Below, one piece after another: positions 15,623 to 24,197 of a DNA stretch of 41,322 nt. The stretch lies in contig NZ_QOIO01000051.1 of assembly GCF_003332305.1 (NCBI RefSeq), forward strand, positions 1 to 41,322, in the 5' to 3' direction. Below the pieces are notes generated by a model, which saw only the letters and a program-made list of their open reading frames with translations, was not told the DNA's origin and searched no databases. Every line of letters starts with the position of its first letter. Position 1 is the first letter of the stretch. A program made the position numbers and the translations under genes. Source of the DNA: Microvirga aerophila (GTDB lineage: Bacteria > Pseudomonadota > Alphaproteobacteria > Rhizobiales > Beijerinckiaceae).

Positions 15623-16186
15623 CTAAAAACGGGTCACGATGTCGGCGAGGTTGGGCCGGGGCCGGTCGGCCTGCTGCTCCTTGGCCGTGCCGATATGGAT
15701 GAAGCCGGCGATCCGCTCCTCCGCCGAGAGGCCAAGCGCGTCCAGCACCCGCCGGTCGAAGGCCGCCCATCCGGTCAGCCATGAAGCCCCAAAGCCAAGC
15801 GCCGTCGCGGCGTTCAGCAGGTTCATGCACACGGCGCCCGCCGACAGAACCTGCTCCCAGTCCGGGATCTTCACATGAGGCACGACCCGCGACACGACAG
15901 CGACCACCAGGGGCGCCTGAGCGAACCGCCCCCGCTCGGTTGCAACCTGCTCGGGGGTCGCATCGGGATTGTCCGCCTGGAAAGCCGTCGCCAGGATCTC
16001 GCCGAGCCGGTGGCGGGAGTCTCCCTGAATGAGGATAAAGCGCCAGGGCACGAGCTTGCCATGGTCCGGCACCCGGGCCGCAACGGTCAGAAGGGTCTCG
16101 ATGTCCTGCTCGCCGGGACCAGGCTCCCCGAGCCAGCGGGCCGGGACCGAGCGCCGCTGCTGGAGGCGGGAAAGGCTATCATTCAT
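15623..16186 (-). CDS. Nitroreductase family protein (YdjA-like)
   Basis: The product is 187 residues, short like E. coli YdjA. Landmarks are LQQRRSVPARWL at the start (FMN phosphate-binding Arg), ARVPDHGKLVPWRFI, AGAVCMNLLNAATALGFGASWLTGW and GFIHIGTA at the end. It is an FMN-dependent NAD(P)H oxidoreductase; natural substrates are unknown. GAAGAG precedes ATG 16186. It heads a two-gene operon with the flavin reductase-like gene. The 315 bases between it and the next gene on the plus strand (16187-16501) contain the divergent promoters and no further gene that I can support. Confidence 0.9.
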   Translation of the reverse strand: MNDSLSRLQQRRSVPARWLGEPGPGEQDIETLLTVAARVPDHGKLVPWRFILIQGDSRHRLGEILATAFQADNPDATPEQVATERGRFAQAPLVVAVVSRVVPHVKIPDWEQVLSAGAVCMNLLNAATALGFGASWLTGWAAFDRRVLDALGLSAEERIAGFIHIGTAKEQQADRPRPNLADIVTRF

Positions 16187-16501
16187 GGGCTCTTCATCCG
16201 GCTTGGATAATGTGGAAGAGTGGAGATGGACGCAGACGGAACGTCCGGGTGCATGAAAAGCCGAAAAACTTGCCATGCTCTCGCCGTCTTGATGCGCTTG
16301 AAGCGCGAGCGTCCCAAAGATTGGGGCCGCTGCGCATAACAACCGGCAGCGGATGTATAGGGGGAGTGCGGCAAGAGGCCAAGCGGGTTTCCAGCCTTTG
16401 GCGAGCGATCGGCGGCATAGATGCCCTTGCGGCAGTGCAGCCCGGCTTGCCCGGTGGGTTGGGTCACGACCATAAGTTGGCGAAGCGTCGCTTTCAAAAC
16501 A

Positions 16502-18955
16502 ATGCGTACATCCTATCTCGAACCAGATGGGCAGCTTGAGCCCGGCCTGTGGTCCACGCGGCAAACCATCCTGGCCTTCGGCCTAATCCTCGCCGTCTGG
16601 GCCGCCGCTGCGGCCGTCTGGCCCCTGACCGGCTCCGTCGTTCCGTGGGATTCGAAGAACCAGTTCTACCCCACGCTCCGGTACCTCAGCGCGGCCCTGG
16701 CCCACGGGGAACTTCCCCTTTGGAATCCCTACCATTTCGGCGGGCACCCCTCAGCGGCTGATCCGCAATCCCTGCTGTTCACCCCTTCCATGCTGCTGTT
16801 CGGCTGGCTCGTCCCAGAGCCGTCCATGCAGCTCTTCGACCTGGTGGTCCTCGCGCACTTCCTGCCCGGCGCTCTTGCCATGGTGCCCCTCTTCCGCCGC
16901 CGCGGATGGCATCCGGCGGGCGCGGTGGTGGCCGCTATCGTGTTCATGCTGGGAGGCGCCGCCACGGCCAGGCTTCAACATACCGGCATCATCCTGAGCT
17001 ACGGCTTCTTCCCCCTGGCCCTCTGGCTCCTCGAGAAGGCGCTCGACCGACGCTCCTACAGGTTCGGCGCGATGTTCGCGGTCGTGGCCGCCGTCATGAC
17101 CATCGGCCGGGATCAGGTGGCGTTCCTGTGCGCCCTGACGCTGATCGGCGTCGCCGTCCATCGGATCGTCGCGTCCGCGCAGCCCCTGGCTTATTTCAAG
17201 TCCCGTCTCGGGCTCCTGACCACCATGGCGGTCATCGGCGGCGGGCTGCTGGCCGTACCCGTCATTCTGACCATGCAGTTCCTGGCGACCTCGACCCGGC
17301 CCTCCTTCGGTTTCGGCGTCGCCGCCATGGGCTCCCTGCCCCCCGAGAGCCTGGCGACGATCCTGTTCGGCAATGTCTTCGGGTCCCTGCGCTGGACCTA
17401 CGATTACTGGGGCCCTGACTGGCATAGCCTGGCCGAGGGCACCTGGACGGACCGGGCCACTAACTATCTCTTCATCGGAACCATCCCGGCGCTCTTCATC
17501 GTCTGGCACGGGATTGCGGGCGGACGACTTTTCGCCCGCGAATTCCGGTTCTTCCTCATCATGGGAATCGCCGCCCTGCTCTACGCATTGGGGCGCTATA
17601 CTCCTGGCTTCGAGGTCATCTTCGACTACATGCCGGGCGTAAACCTCTATCGTCGCCCGGCCGATGCTACCTTCCTGGTCAACATCGCCCTTGCGTTCTC
17701 GGCAGGCTACCTGGTCCATCGCTATGTGACAGAAGGGCATCCGAGCTGGAGCACCGCCGCGCTCAGCCGCCTCAGGATCGTCCTGCCCATGATTGCTTTC
17801 GCACTTGTGGTCGCGGCGATCGCAAGCGCCATGGGGTTCGCCGTTCAGGGCAAGCAGGTGCCGCTCGCCATGCGCGAAGTGGGCCTTGGCCTCACGGCCG
17901 CAGCCCTCGCCATGGGGTTGCTGGTGCGCTTCGGCAGCCAGCAACGCTGGCGTGAAGCCGCAGCCTTCGCGTTGATCGCCCTGACAGGCGGCGAACTGAT
18001 CGCAAGGCATGCGGCCTCCCCGATGAATGCCGAGCCGGCTGAGCGCTATGCCGTGTTTCGACAGCTTCCTCCTGAGCAGCTCCAGGGCCTGCAGATCCTG
18101 AAGCGGGAACTGGCCGAGCGGCACGGCCAGGGCGAATATCCCCGGGTTGAGATCCTGGGCCTCGACGGACCGTGGCAGAACGCCTCCATGGTTCTCGAGC
18201 TCGAGGACATCATCGGATACAACCCGCTCCGGCTGGCCGACTACGAGCGCGCGGTCGGCCCCGGCGAGAACGCGGAGGATCCGAACCTGCGCCAGTTCCC
18301 GGCCATGTTCCGCGGCTACAAGTGCCGGCTCGCGAGCCTACTCGGGCTGGAATATCTCGTGCTCGACCGCCCGATCGAAAAGCTGCCGCGCCACTTCCCG
18401 CGCCTCAACGGGGCGGAGGTGGTCTATGGGACAGGCCAGATGTGGATCTACCGCCTGAACACGGAGAGCCCACGCGCCTACCTGGCTCACCAGGTTACTC
18501 CTGTCGATTCGGAGGCGGTTCTCGACCAGGAGGAACTGCCGGATTTCAACCGTCGCACGGAAGCTTTGGTGGACGACAGCAGCATGCGTCTGCTCAAGGG
18601 CCGGTACGCGTCGAGCCAGATGGGCAACAGCCCCGACACAGCCAAGGGCAAGGCGAGCATCGTCAGCTACGGGCGCAACTCGGTCGTCATCGACGTCGAC
18701 AGCACCGAAATGGGCGTCCTCGTGCTCCACGACATCTTCTATCCGGGTTGGGAGGTGTCGGTCGACGGCGAGCGCAAGCCCGTCCTGCGCACCAATCTGC
18801 TGTTCCGAGGGGTCGAGGTTCCGGCAGGACGGCACCGGGTCGAGTTCCGGTTCCGCCCCCTCTCGGTCGAGAATCTCCTTGCGGCGGCGTCCGATATCGT
18901 CAACAGCGAGGAAGAGCTGATGAGGACGGCGACAGCCGCCGCCTCGATCCGCTGA
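16502..18955 (+). CDS. YfhO-like polytopic membrane protein (probable GT-C glycosyltransferase)
   Basis: An 817-residue membrane protein with about a dozen helices in the first 520 residues and a soluble C-terminal part. The first loop contains VVPWDSKNQFYPTLRYLSAAL and LPLWNPYHFGGHP, where the acidic residue in the D-x-K/x-x-F-x-P context is typical of GT-C-fold enzymes of the YfhO type. The C-terminal beta-rich end (LHDIFYPGWEVSVDGE, then VPAGRHRVEFRF) is the closing domain of YfhO proteins. These transfer sugars from a lipid carrier to wall or surface polymers on the outer face of the inner membrane. Unlike most family members it does not end with a transmembrane helix. The next gene starts 10 bases later, indicating an operon. 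The start has no strong ribosome binding site; 16421 is an in-frame alternative. Confidence 0.8.
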   Translation: MRTSYLEPDGQLEPGLWSTRQTILAFGLILAVWAAAAAVWPLTGSVVPWDSKNQFYPTLRYLSAALAHGELPLWNPYHFGGHPSAADPQSLLFTPSMLLFGWLVPEPSMQLFDLVVLAHFLPGALAMVPLFRRRGWHPAGAVVAAIVFMLGGAATARLQHTGIILSYGFFPLALWLLEKALDRRSYRFGAMFAVVAAVMTIGRDQVAFLCALTLIGVAVHRIVASAQPLAYFKSRLGLLTTMAVIGGGLLAVPVILTMQFLATSTRPSFGFGVAAMGSLPPESLATILFGNVFGSLRWTYDYWGPDWHSLAEGTWTDRATNYLFIGTIPALFIVWHGIAGGRLFAREFRFFLIMGIAALLYALGRYTPGFEVIFDYMPGVNLYRRPADATFLVNIALAFSAGYLVHRYVTEGHPSWSTAALSRLRIVLPMIAFALVVAAIASAMGFAVQGKQVPLAMREVGLGLTAAALAMGLLVRFGSQQRWREAAAFALIALTGGELIARHAASPMNAEPAERYAVFRQLPPEQLQGLQILKRELAERHGQGEYPRVEILGLDGPWQNASMVLELEDIIGYNPLRLADYERAVGPGENAEDPNLRQFPAMFRGYKCRLASLLGLEYLVLDRPIEKLPRHFPRLNGAEVVYGTGQMWIYRLNTESPRAYLAHQVTPVDSEAVLDQEELPDFNRRTEALVDDSSMRLLKGRYASSQMGNSPDTAKGKASIVSYGRNSVVIDVDSTEMGVLVLHDIFYPGWEVSVDGERKPVLRTNLLFRGVEVPAGRHRVEFRFRPLSVENLLAAASDIVNSEEELMRTATAAASIR

Positions 18956-18965
18956 TGGACGTTCG

Positions 18966-19844
18966 ATGACGCGCTTCGTGACACCCACTTTGGCAGGCCT
19001 CATGGCGCTGCTCGTCTGGTCTACCGCGACGGCGCAGACTCCGGCCGTACCGTCGTTGACGCAGAACCCTCCCCCGATCCCGGTCGGCAGGGTCACGGTG
19101 AGCGCCAGCGCGGTGTTCGCCGACAACAATCAGCCGATCCGCTCCGGTCTCGTCTGGCGCGTCTATGAGGATCGCGGCGACACGGTCCAGCCGAACATCG
19201 TCAGCCGCTCCAGCAGCCCGACGCCGACCTTCAACTTGTCTCCGGGCAACTACATCATGCATGCCGCCTATGGGTTCGCGGGCGCTTCCAAGCGCCTGAG
19301 CGTCCAGGCAGGGATCCTCACCGAACGGCTGACTATCAGCGCCGGCGCGCTACGCCTGAAGGGCGCCGTTGGAGAGAGTCCCATTCAGCCAAACAAAGTC
19401 TCGTTCGCGATCTATGTCCCGATGGCCCAAAACTCCGAAGGCCGCCTCGTGATCGCGAATGCCAAGGCGAACGAGGTCATCCGTCTGCCTGAGGGCACAT
19501 ATCACGTGGTGTCCACCTATGGCGACGCCAACGCCATCATGCGCAGCGACCTCAAGGTGGAATCGGGCCGGGTCACGGAGGCAACCCTCAATCACCGCGC
19601 CGCCACCGTCACGTTGAAGCTGGTCGGAAGCGCAGGGGGCGAGGCTTTCGCCGGAACTGCGTTCAGCGTGCTCACCCCGGGCGGCGACGTGATTCGCGAG
19701 GCGATTGGCGCGTTCCCATCCGTGACCTTGGCGGAAGGCGACTACGTTCTGATCGCCCGCCACGAGGGCAAGGTCCACACCCGCGACTTCAAAGTGGAAA
19801 GCGGCCTCGACCGGGACATCGAAATCGTCGTCCCGCCGACCTGA
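18966..19844 (+). CDS. Exported beta-rich protein, hypothetical
   Basis: The product has 292 residues. A Sec signal peptide (residues 1-23, ending TATAQ) is followed by what look like three repeated beta-sandwich-type units. Each carries a pattern like L-x-x-G-x-Y (NLSPGNYIMHAAYG, RLPEGTYHVVSTYG, TLAEGDYVLIARHEG) followed by KVESG or similar. This suggests carboxypeptidase-regulatory or Ig-like folds with about 80-residue periods. It is probably periplasmic. It follows the YfhO-like gene by 10 bases and so may help handle the same envelope glycan. The family is not otherwise known to me. Confidence 0.75.
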   Translation: MTRFVTPTLAGLMALLVWSTATAQTPAVPSLTQNPPPIPVGRVTVSASAVFADNNQPIRSGLVWRVYEDRGDTVQPNIVSRSSSPTPTFNLSPGNYIMHAAYGFAGASKRLSVQAGILTERLTISAGALRLKGAVGESPIQPNKVSFAIYVPMAQNSEGRLVIANAKANEVIRLPEGTYHVVSTYGDANAIMRSDLKVESGRVTEATLNHRAATVTLKLVGSAGGEAFAGTAFSVLTPGGDVIREAIGAFPSVTLAEGDYVLIARHEGKVHTRDFKVESGLDRDIEIVVPPT

Positions 19845-19873
19845 GGCGGGTGGTGTCCTACGCGATTCGCCCG

Positions 19874-19894
19874 CAACCTTCAGGATGAAGGTTG
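19874..19894 (+). terminator. Hairpin after the exported protein gene
   Basis: Perfect 8-base stem CAACCTTC/GAAGGTTG with a 5-base loop, 30 bases after the stop codon. No T-run follows, so it may act as a weak terminator or a 3' stabiliser. Confidence 0.4.
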
Positions 19895-20042
19895 GAGCTG
19901 TCAGCCGGTCTCAGAAGCACCTCACCTGACGTTTTGCCTGAACCTTTCCGCTCTGCCCGCATTACCCGGACTCTGACGTTTGGTCGAGCCGGGCATGGAA
20001 AATCCGAGCCTTCATGGCGTGGCCCTCACCGGGAGCACTTTC

Positions 20043-21380
20043 ATGAAGATCTCAGAAATCATGACGCGCAACGTCCGCGTGGTCGGGCCCGATCGCACCA
20101 TCCAGGAAGCCGCAAGGATGATGGATGAGATGAATGTCGGCGTCTTGCCCGTCTGCGACGGCCGTCGGCTGAGAGGGATGATCACCGACCGGGACATCAC
20201 GGTCCGCGCCACCGCCGCCGGCCTTCCGCCGGACACGACACGGGTGCGCGATGTCATGTCGGACAATGTCTGGTGGTGCTTCGACGACGACGACGTCAAC
20301 CACATCGTCGAACTGATGAGCGATCATCAGATCCGCCGTCTTCCCGTGGTCGATCACGACAAGCACCTCGTCGGGATCGTGGCCCTGGGCGATCTCGCGA
20401 CCGACAGCGAAGGCCAAGCTTCGCAGGCGCTTCACCGGATTTCCACCCCGTCGGAGCCCGACCGCACGGGAACCCTGTCGTCCTCTCGCGCCGACCAGAC
20501 GCGGGACCGCAGGCCCTCTCCCCTGACAGGCGACGAGCGCCGCGAGTTGGAACGGCGCATGCGCGACGACCGCGACGATGATGACCGGCGCCATCGGCCC
20601 AACGATTATCGCGAACTAGGCCATCGGGTTGGCCAAAGACAGGCCGGTTCCGGCGACCAGTTCCGCTTCCGGGAGGAGGACGACGTGCGGGCAGCCTTCG
20701 GTCCTTTCGGCCATCCCGGCGAGGAAGGACGTCGCGACGCCCGCATGCCAGGCGGATTTGGGGGCGACGGCTACCAGAGCTATGGCGATGAATATGCCGG
20801 ACGGGGCTCCGCCGGCCGTGGCTTCCGCCCCCGCAGATACGGGGCCTCGACCATCACTGGCGAGCGCGCCCGGCCCGGCGACGACAGCAGCGAAACGGAT
20901 CGCCGCATGCAGGACCGGGAGCGCACCTGGAGCCTCGTCAACGAAAGGCGGGACCACAGCAACTACGGCATGGGTCCGGGCAATAACCGGTTCGGAAACG
21001 ACGCGACCGCGAGCCGCGGCGAGGTTCGCCGGGGTGAGCGTCAGGGCCGTGGGCCGCGCAACTATCAGCGCTCAGACGACCGCATCCGCGAAGACGTGAA
21101 CGAGCGCCTGACCGACGACGTCCGCGTCGATGCATCGGAAATCGAGGTGACGGTTCAGAACCGGGAGGTCACTCTCTCGGGCACCGTGCGCGACCGCAAT
21201 GAGCGGCGCTGGGCCGAGGACATCGCGGAAGCCGTCTCCGGCGTGACCCATGTGCAGAACAACCTGCGGGTCGGCCAGCGGCAGGCCGGACACGCAACCG
21301 GCACGGCAGGCGCTACAGCCGGATCGCCCTCCGGCGGCCACACCGCAGGAAAAGGCGGTCGTCAGCGGCAGACGACGTAG
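20043..21380 (+). CDS. Two-CBS plus BON domain fusion protein
   Basis: The product has 445 residues in three parts. Residues 7-125 hold two CBS domains (KISEIMTRNVRVVGPDRTIQ; GVLPVCDGRRLRGMITDRDI; then DVMSDNVWW and LPVVDHDKHLVGIVALGDLA), which normally bind adenine nucleotides. Residues about 126-345 are low-complexity and rich in Arg, Asp, Gly and Pro, almost surely disordered. The end (about 350-425; DDRIREDVNERLTDD, EVTVQNREVTLSGTVRD) is a BON domain, usually found in lipid-binding or osmotic-stress proteins such as OsmY. There is no signal peptide, so it works in the cytoplasm, perhaps at the membrane. GGGAG 7 bases before ATG 20043 fixes the start; an in-frame start at 19980 is weaker. 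The arrangement suggests a stress sensor. Confidence 0.85.
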   Translation: MKISEIMTRNVRVVGPDRTIQEAARMMDEMNVGVLPVCDGRRLRGMITDRDITVRATAAGLPPDTTRVRDVMSDNVWWCFDDDDVNHIVELMSDHQIRRLPVVDHDKHLVGIVALGDLATDSEGQASQALHRISTPSEPDRTGTLSSSRADQTRDRRPSPLTGDERRELERRMRDDRDDDDRRHRPNDYRELGHRVGQRQAGSGDQFRFREEDDVRAAFGPFGHPGEEGRRDARMPGGFGGDGYQSYGDEYAGRGSAGRGFRPRRYGASTITGERARPGDDSSETDRRMQDRERTWSLVNERRDHSNYGMGPGNNRFGNDATASRGEVRRGERQGRGPRNYQRSDDRIREDVNERLTDDVRVDASEIEVTVQNREVTLSGTVRDRNERRWAEDIAEAVSGVTHVQNNLRVGQRQAGHATGTAGATAGSPSGGHTAGKGGRQRQTT

Positions 21381-21426
21381 CGGCCCAATCGGCTGAAGAT
21401 CCGACACGATGAACGCCGCCGCTTCT

Positions 21427-21469
21427 CTCCTCCCCCTTGCGTCTGTTCATTCTGAACAGCGGGGAGGAG
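21427..21469 (+). terminator. Long two-part hairpin behind the CBS-BON gene
   Basis: An outer 9-base stem (CTCCTCCCC 21427-21435, GGGGAGGAG 21461-21469) encloses an inner 6-base stem (CTGTTC 21443-21448, GAACAG 21454-21459). No T-run follows directly. It probably ends or protects the mRNA of the preceding gene. Confidence 0.45.
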
Positions 21470-21540
21470 GTGGAGGTGGGGGGTCGTAACGTCAAAGCTC
21501 TTAGCTTCGTTGTCGAGGCGTGAGGCTGCTACAGCCTCAC

Positions 21541-21707
21541 CTTTCCCGTGTGGGAGAGGTCGAGCGCAGCGAGGGTGAGGGGTTACGCCCTCTCCGAATA
21601 ACAACGCCCCTCACGGTCCGACCTCTCCCCATGGGAGAGGTGGTAGCGCCGGACTCTCAACCCGTCTCACCACCCCCACCCTTATCCCTCCCCGCAAGGG
21701 GGAGGGA
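21541..21707. repeat. Cluster of palindromic intergenic repeats
   Basis: Within 21381-21767 there is no gene but three hairpins of similar wording. They are CTTTCCC...GGGAGAGG (about 21541-21558), a perfect 9-base ACCTCTCCC/GGGAGAGGT with a 3-base loop (21621-21641) and TCCCTCCCC-GCAA-GGGGAGGGA (21685-21707). 'CCTCTCCC-CAT-GGGAGAGG' palindromes are common dispersed repeats between rhizobial genes. They lie between convergent genes, where they may stop transcription from both sides. Confidence 0.6.
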
Positions 21708-21767
21708 GTTTAGGTAGTGCATCGTCAGACGCTCCGCCCTCCCTTCGATGAAGAGGGGGCCGCGCAG

Positions 21768-23780
21768 TCACGCCACCGTGCGCTCGACCACGTGATGCCC
21801 GTCGAGGGTCGCATGTCCTTGCGGCTCAGAGACAGCCCTGGCGGCGCGCTTGCGGTCGGGCGTGACCGCTTCCGCGACCAGTGCCTGCAAAGCCCCGTCG
21901 AGGGTCATGGTCTTCTGGTCGGGACTTCCGAGGCGGCGGATCGATACCGTCCGCTCGGCCGCTTCCTTACGACCGACCACGAGCAGCACCGGCACCTTGA
22001 CGAGGGAGTGCTCGCGAACCTTGTAGTTGATCTTCTCGTTGCGCAGATCCGCCTCGACGCGCAGGCCTGCATCCTCGAGAGTCCTGACCACCTCCATGGC
22101 GTATTCGTCGCCTTCCGACGTGATGGTCGCGACCACCACCTGAACCGGCGCGAGCCAGAGCGGGAAATGTCCTGCGAAGTGCTCGATCAGGATGCCCGTG
22201 AAGCGCTCCATGGACCCGCAGATGGCACGGTGGACCATGACGGGCGTCTTCTTCTGGCCGTCTTGGTCGACATAGAACGCGCCGAAGCGCTCCGGCAGGT
22301 TGAAGTCCACCTGCGTGGTGCCGCACTGCCAGTCACGGCCGATGGCGTCGCGCAGCACGTATTCGAACTTGGGACCGTAGAAAGCCCCCTCGCCGGGATT
22401 GATCGCCGTCTTGATGCGCCCGCCGGACTGGTCCTCGATCTGCTTGAGCACGCGAGTCATCACCTCCTCGGCATGATCCCACATCTCGTCCGTGCCGACG
22501 CGCTTTTCCGGCCGGGTGGAGAGCTTCACGACGATCTCCTCGAAGCCGAAATCGCCGTAGGTCGAGAGGATCAGGTCGTTGATCTTCAGGCATTCGGCCG
22601 CAAGCTGATCTTCGGTGCAGAACACATGCGCGTCGTCCTGCGTGAAGGCGCGAACGCGCATGAGGCCGTGCAGCGCTCCCGAAGGCTCGTAGCGGGAGAC
22701 GGAGCCGAACTCGGCAAGGCGCAGCGGCAGGTCGCGGTAGGACTTCAAGCCATGCTTGAAGATCTGCACGTGGCCCGGGCAATTCATCGGCTTGATGGCG
22801 AAGACGCGATCGTCCTCCGTCTTGGTGACGAACATGTTCTCCCGGTACCAGCCCCAGTGACCCGAGGTCTCCCACAGAGCCTTGTCGAGGATCTGCGGCG
22901 CGTTGACCTCCTGATAGTCGCCCTTGAGGCGGCGGCGCATGTAGGAAATGAGCTCCTGGAACACCGTCCAGCCCTTCGGGTGCCAGAACACGACGCCTGG
23001 TCCCTCCTCCTGGAAATGGAACAGGTCCATTTCCCGGCCGAGCCGCCGGTGATCGCGCTTCTCGGCTTCCTCGAGCTGCCTGATGTAGTTGTCGAGGTCT
23101 TCCTGGGAGGCCCAGGCGGTGGCGTAGATGCGGGTCAGCATCGGGTTGTTGGAATCGCCGCGCCAATACGCTCCCGCCACCTTCATGAGCTTGAAGGCGT
23201 TGCCGATCTTGCCGGTCGAAGTCATGTGCGGGCCGCGGCAGAGATCGAACCAGTCTCCCTGGAAGTAGATCTTGAGATCCTGGCCTTCCGGAATCGCGTC
23301 GATGAGCTCGATCTTGTAGGTCTCGCCCTTCTCGGCGAAAACCTGCTTGGCCTTCTCGCGGCTCCAAGTCTCCTTGGTGAAGGGTTTGTCCTTGGCGATG
23401 ATCTCGCGCATCTTCGCCTCGATGGCGGCGAAATCCTCCGGCGTGAACGGCTCGGGACGGGCGAAATCGTAATAGAACCCGTTCTCGATGACGGGCCCGA
23501 TGGTCACCTGCGTTCCCGGATAGAGCGCCTGCACGGCCTCCGCCAGAACGTGCGCGGCGTCGTGCCGGATCAGCTCCAACGAGCGCGGGTCCTCCCGGTT
23601 GAGGAACTCGATCTTCGCATCCTGCGTGATCGGATCGGCCAAATCGGCGACGGTGCCGTCGAGCGCCATGGCGACCGTGCGCTTGGCCAGCGACTTGGCG
23701 ATGCCTTCGACGATCTCGCGCCCGGTGATGCCAGGGGAATATTGACGCTGGGCGCCATCAGGGAATGTCAGGGTGATCAT
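21768..23780 (-). CDS. thrS: Threonyl-tRNA synthetase
   Basis: This class II enzyme joins threonine to tRNA-Thr in the cytoplasm. The 670 residues comprise a TGS domain (1-62; MITLTFPDGAQRQYSPG), an editing domain with the H73-x3-H77 motif (HDAAHVLAEAV) and its second part around FDLCRGPHM, the catalytic core (FVTKTEDDRVFAIKPMNCPGH; LRLAEFGSVSRYEPSGALHGLMRVRAF) and an anticodon-binding domain at the end (about 560-645). GGAG lies 10 bases before ATG 23780; the open frame upstream to 23810 is not used. No T-box or attenuator is visible upstream. It follows yidD on the same strand after 74 bases. Confidence 0.97.
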   Translation of the reverse strand: MITLTFPDGAQRQYSPGITGREIVEGIAKSLAKRTVAMALDGTVADLADPITQDAKIEFLNREDPRSLELIRHDAAHVLAEAVQALYPGTQVTIGPVIENGFYYDFARPEPFTPEDFAAIEAKMREIIAKDKPFTKETWSREKAKQVFAEKGETYKIELIDAIPEGQDLKIYFQGDWFDLCRGPHMTSTGKIGNAFKLMKVAGAYWRGDSNNPMLTRIYATAWASQEDLDNYIRQLEEAEKRDHRRLGREMDLFHFQEEGPGVVFWHPKGWTVFQELISYMRRRLKGDYQEVNAPQILDKALWETSGHWGWYRENMFVTKTEDDRVFAIKPMNCPGHVQIFKHGLKSYRDLPLRLAEFGSVSRYEPSGALHGLMRVRAFTQDDAHVFCTEDQLAAECLKINDLILSTYGDFGFEEIVVKLSTRPEKRVGTDEMWDHAEEVMTRVLKQIEDQSGGRIKTAINPGEGAFYGPKFEYVLRDAIGRDWQCGTTQVDFNLPERFGAFYVDQDGQKKTPVMVHRAICGSMERFTGILIEHFAGHFPLWLAPVQVVVATITSEGDEYAMEVVRTLEDAGLRVEADLRNEKINYKVREHSLVKVPVLLVVGRKEAAERTVSIRRLGSPDQKTMTLDGALQALVAEAVTPDRKRAARAVSEPQGHATLDGHHVVERTVA

Positions 23781-23854
23781 ATGAGCTTTCTCCTGGCTCA
23801 CTCCTGCCAACGGAGCAGGTAAGCGGGGCCGACGGTTTGTTCGGAAAAGCGAGA

Positions 23855-24196
23855 TCAGCCGCCGTCAGGTTCGACCGCCTCGCAGGTGATCGGGGGAGCA
23901 TTGACGCCCCGCCAGCGACCATAGGCCCAGGGCTTATACCAGGCCGCCGTTTCGGGCAATGTTTCAGGAACGATGTCGAGCCCCGAGGTACCGAACGGCC
24001 CGCAGCGGCAGATCCGAGCTGCGCCCATCCAGCCTCCTGCCCAGAAGCCGTGCCGTTGGATCGCCTCGTCGGTATATTCCGAGCACGACGGCAAGTGCCG
24101 GCACTGGCGGCCTATGAGGCCGGACAAGGTCAGCTGGTATCCGCGGATCGCCCAATGGGCCGCCTGCTGGACGGGGCTGGGCGAGGAGTTCGGCAC
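23855..24196 (-). CDS. yidD: Membrane protein insertion efficiency factor YidD
   Basis: The product has 113 residues. The family core is GYQLTLSGLIGRQCRHLPSCSEYTDEAIQRHG, with the conserved CRH-x-PSCS-x-Y, and RICRCGPFG later. YidD is a small protein on the inner face of the membrane that aids YidC in inserting proteins. Here it is not next to rpmH, rnpA or yidC but is coupled to the IscU-like gene: that gene's TGA is followed after one base by the GTG start at 24196. The C-terminal tail is longer than in enteric homologues, as often in rhizobia. Confidence 0.95.
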   Translation of the reverse strand: MPNSSPSPVQQAAHWAIRGYQLTLSGLIGRQCRHLPSCSEYTDEAIQRHGFWAGGWMGAARICRCGPFGTSGLDIVPETLPETAAWYKPWAYGRWRGVNAPPITCEAVEPDGG

Positions 24197-24197
24197 G

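Noticed and set aside
16751..18124. 457-codon minus-strand frame inside the YfhO-like gene
   Set aside because: Shadow of a membrane protein gene: Gly, His, Glu and Gln-rich text without structure signals.
21381..21767. CRISPR-like array
   Set aside because: The repeats are individual palindromes of differing sequence and spacing, not direct repeats with regular spacers. No direct-repeat array is seen anywhere in the window.
21717..23822. 701-codon plus-strand frame opposite thrS
   Set aside because: It is the antisense shadow of a clear threonyl-tRNA synthetase in GC-rich DNA; its text is low in hydrophobic core patterns and rich in Arg, His and Leu.
23781..23854. T-box or attenuator before thrS
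   Set aside because: Only 74 bases separate yidD and thrS, with no leader hairpins or T-box sequence.
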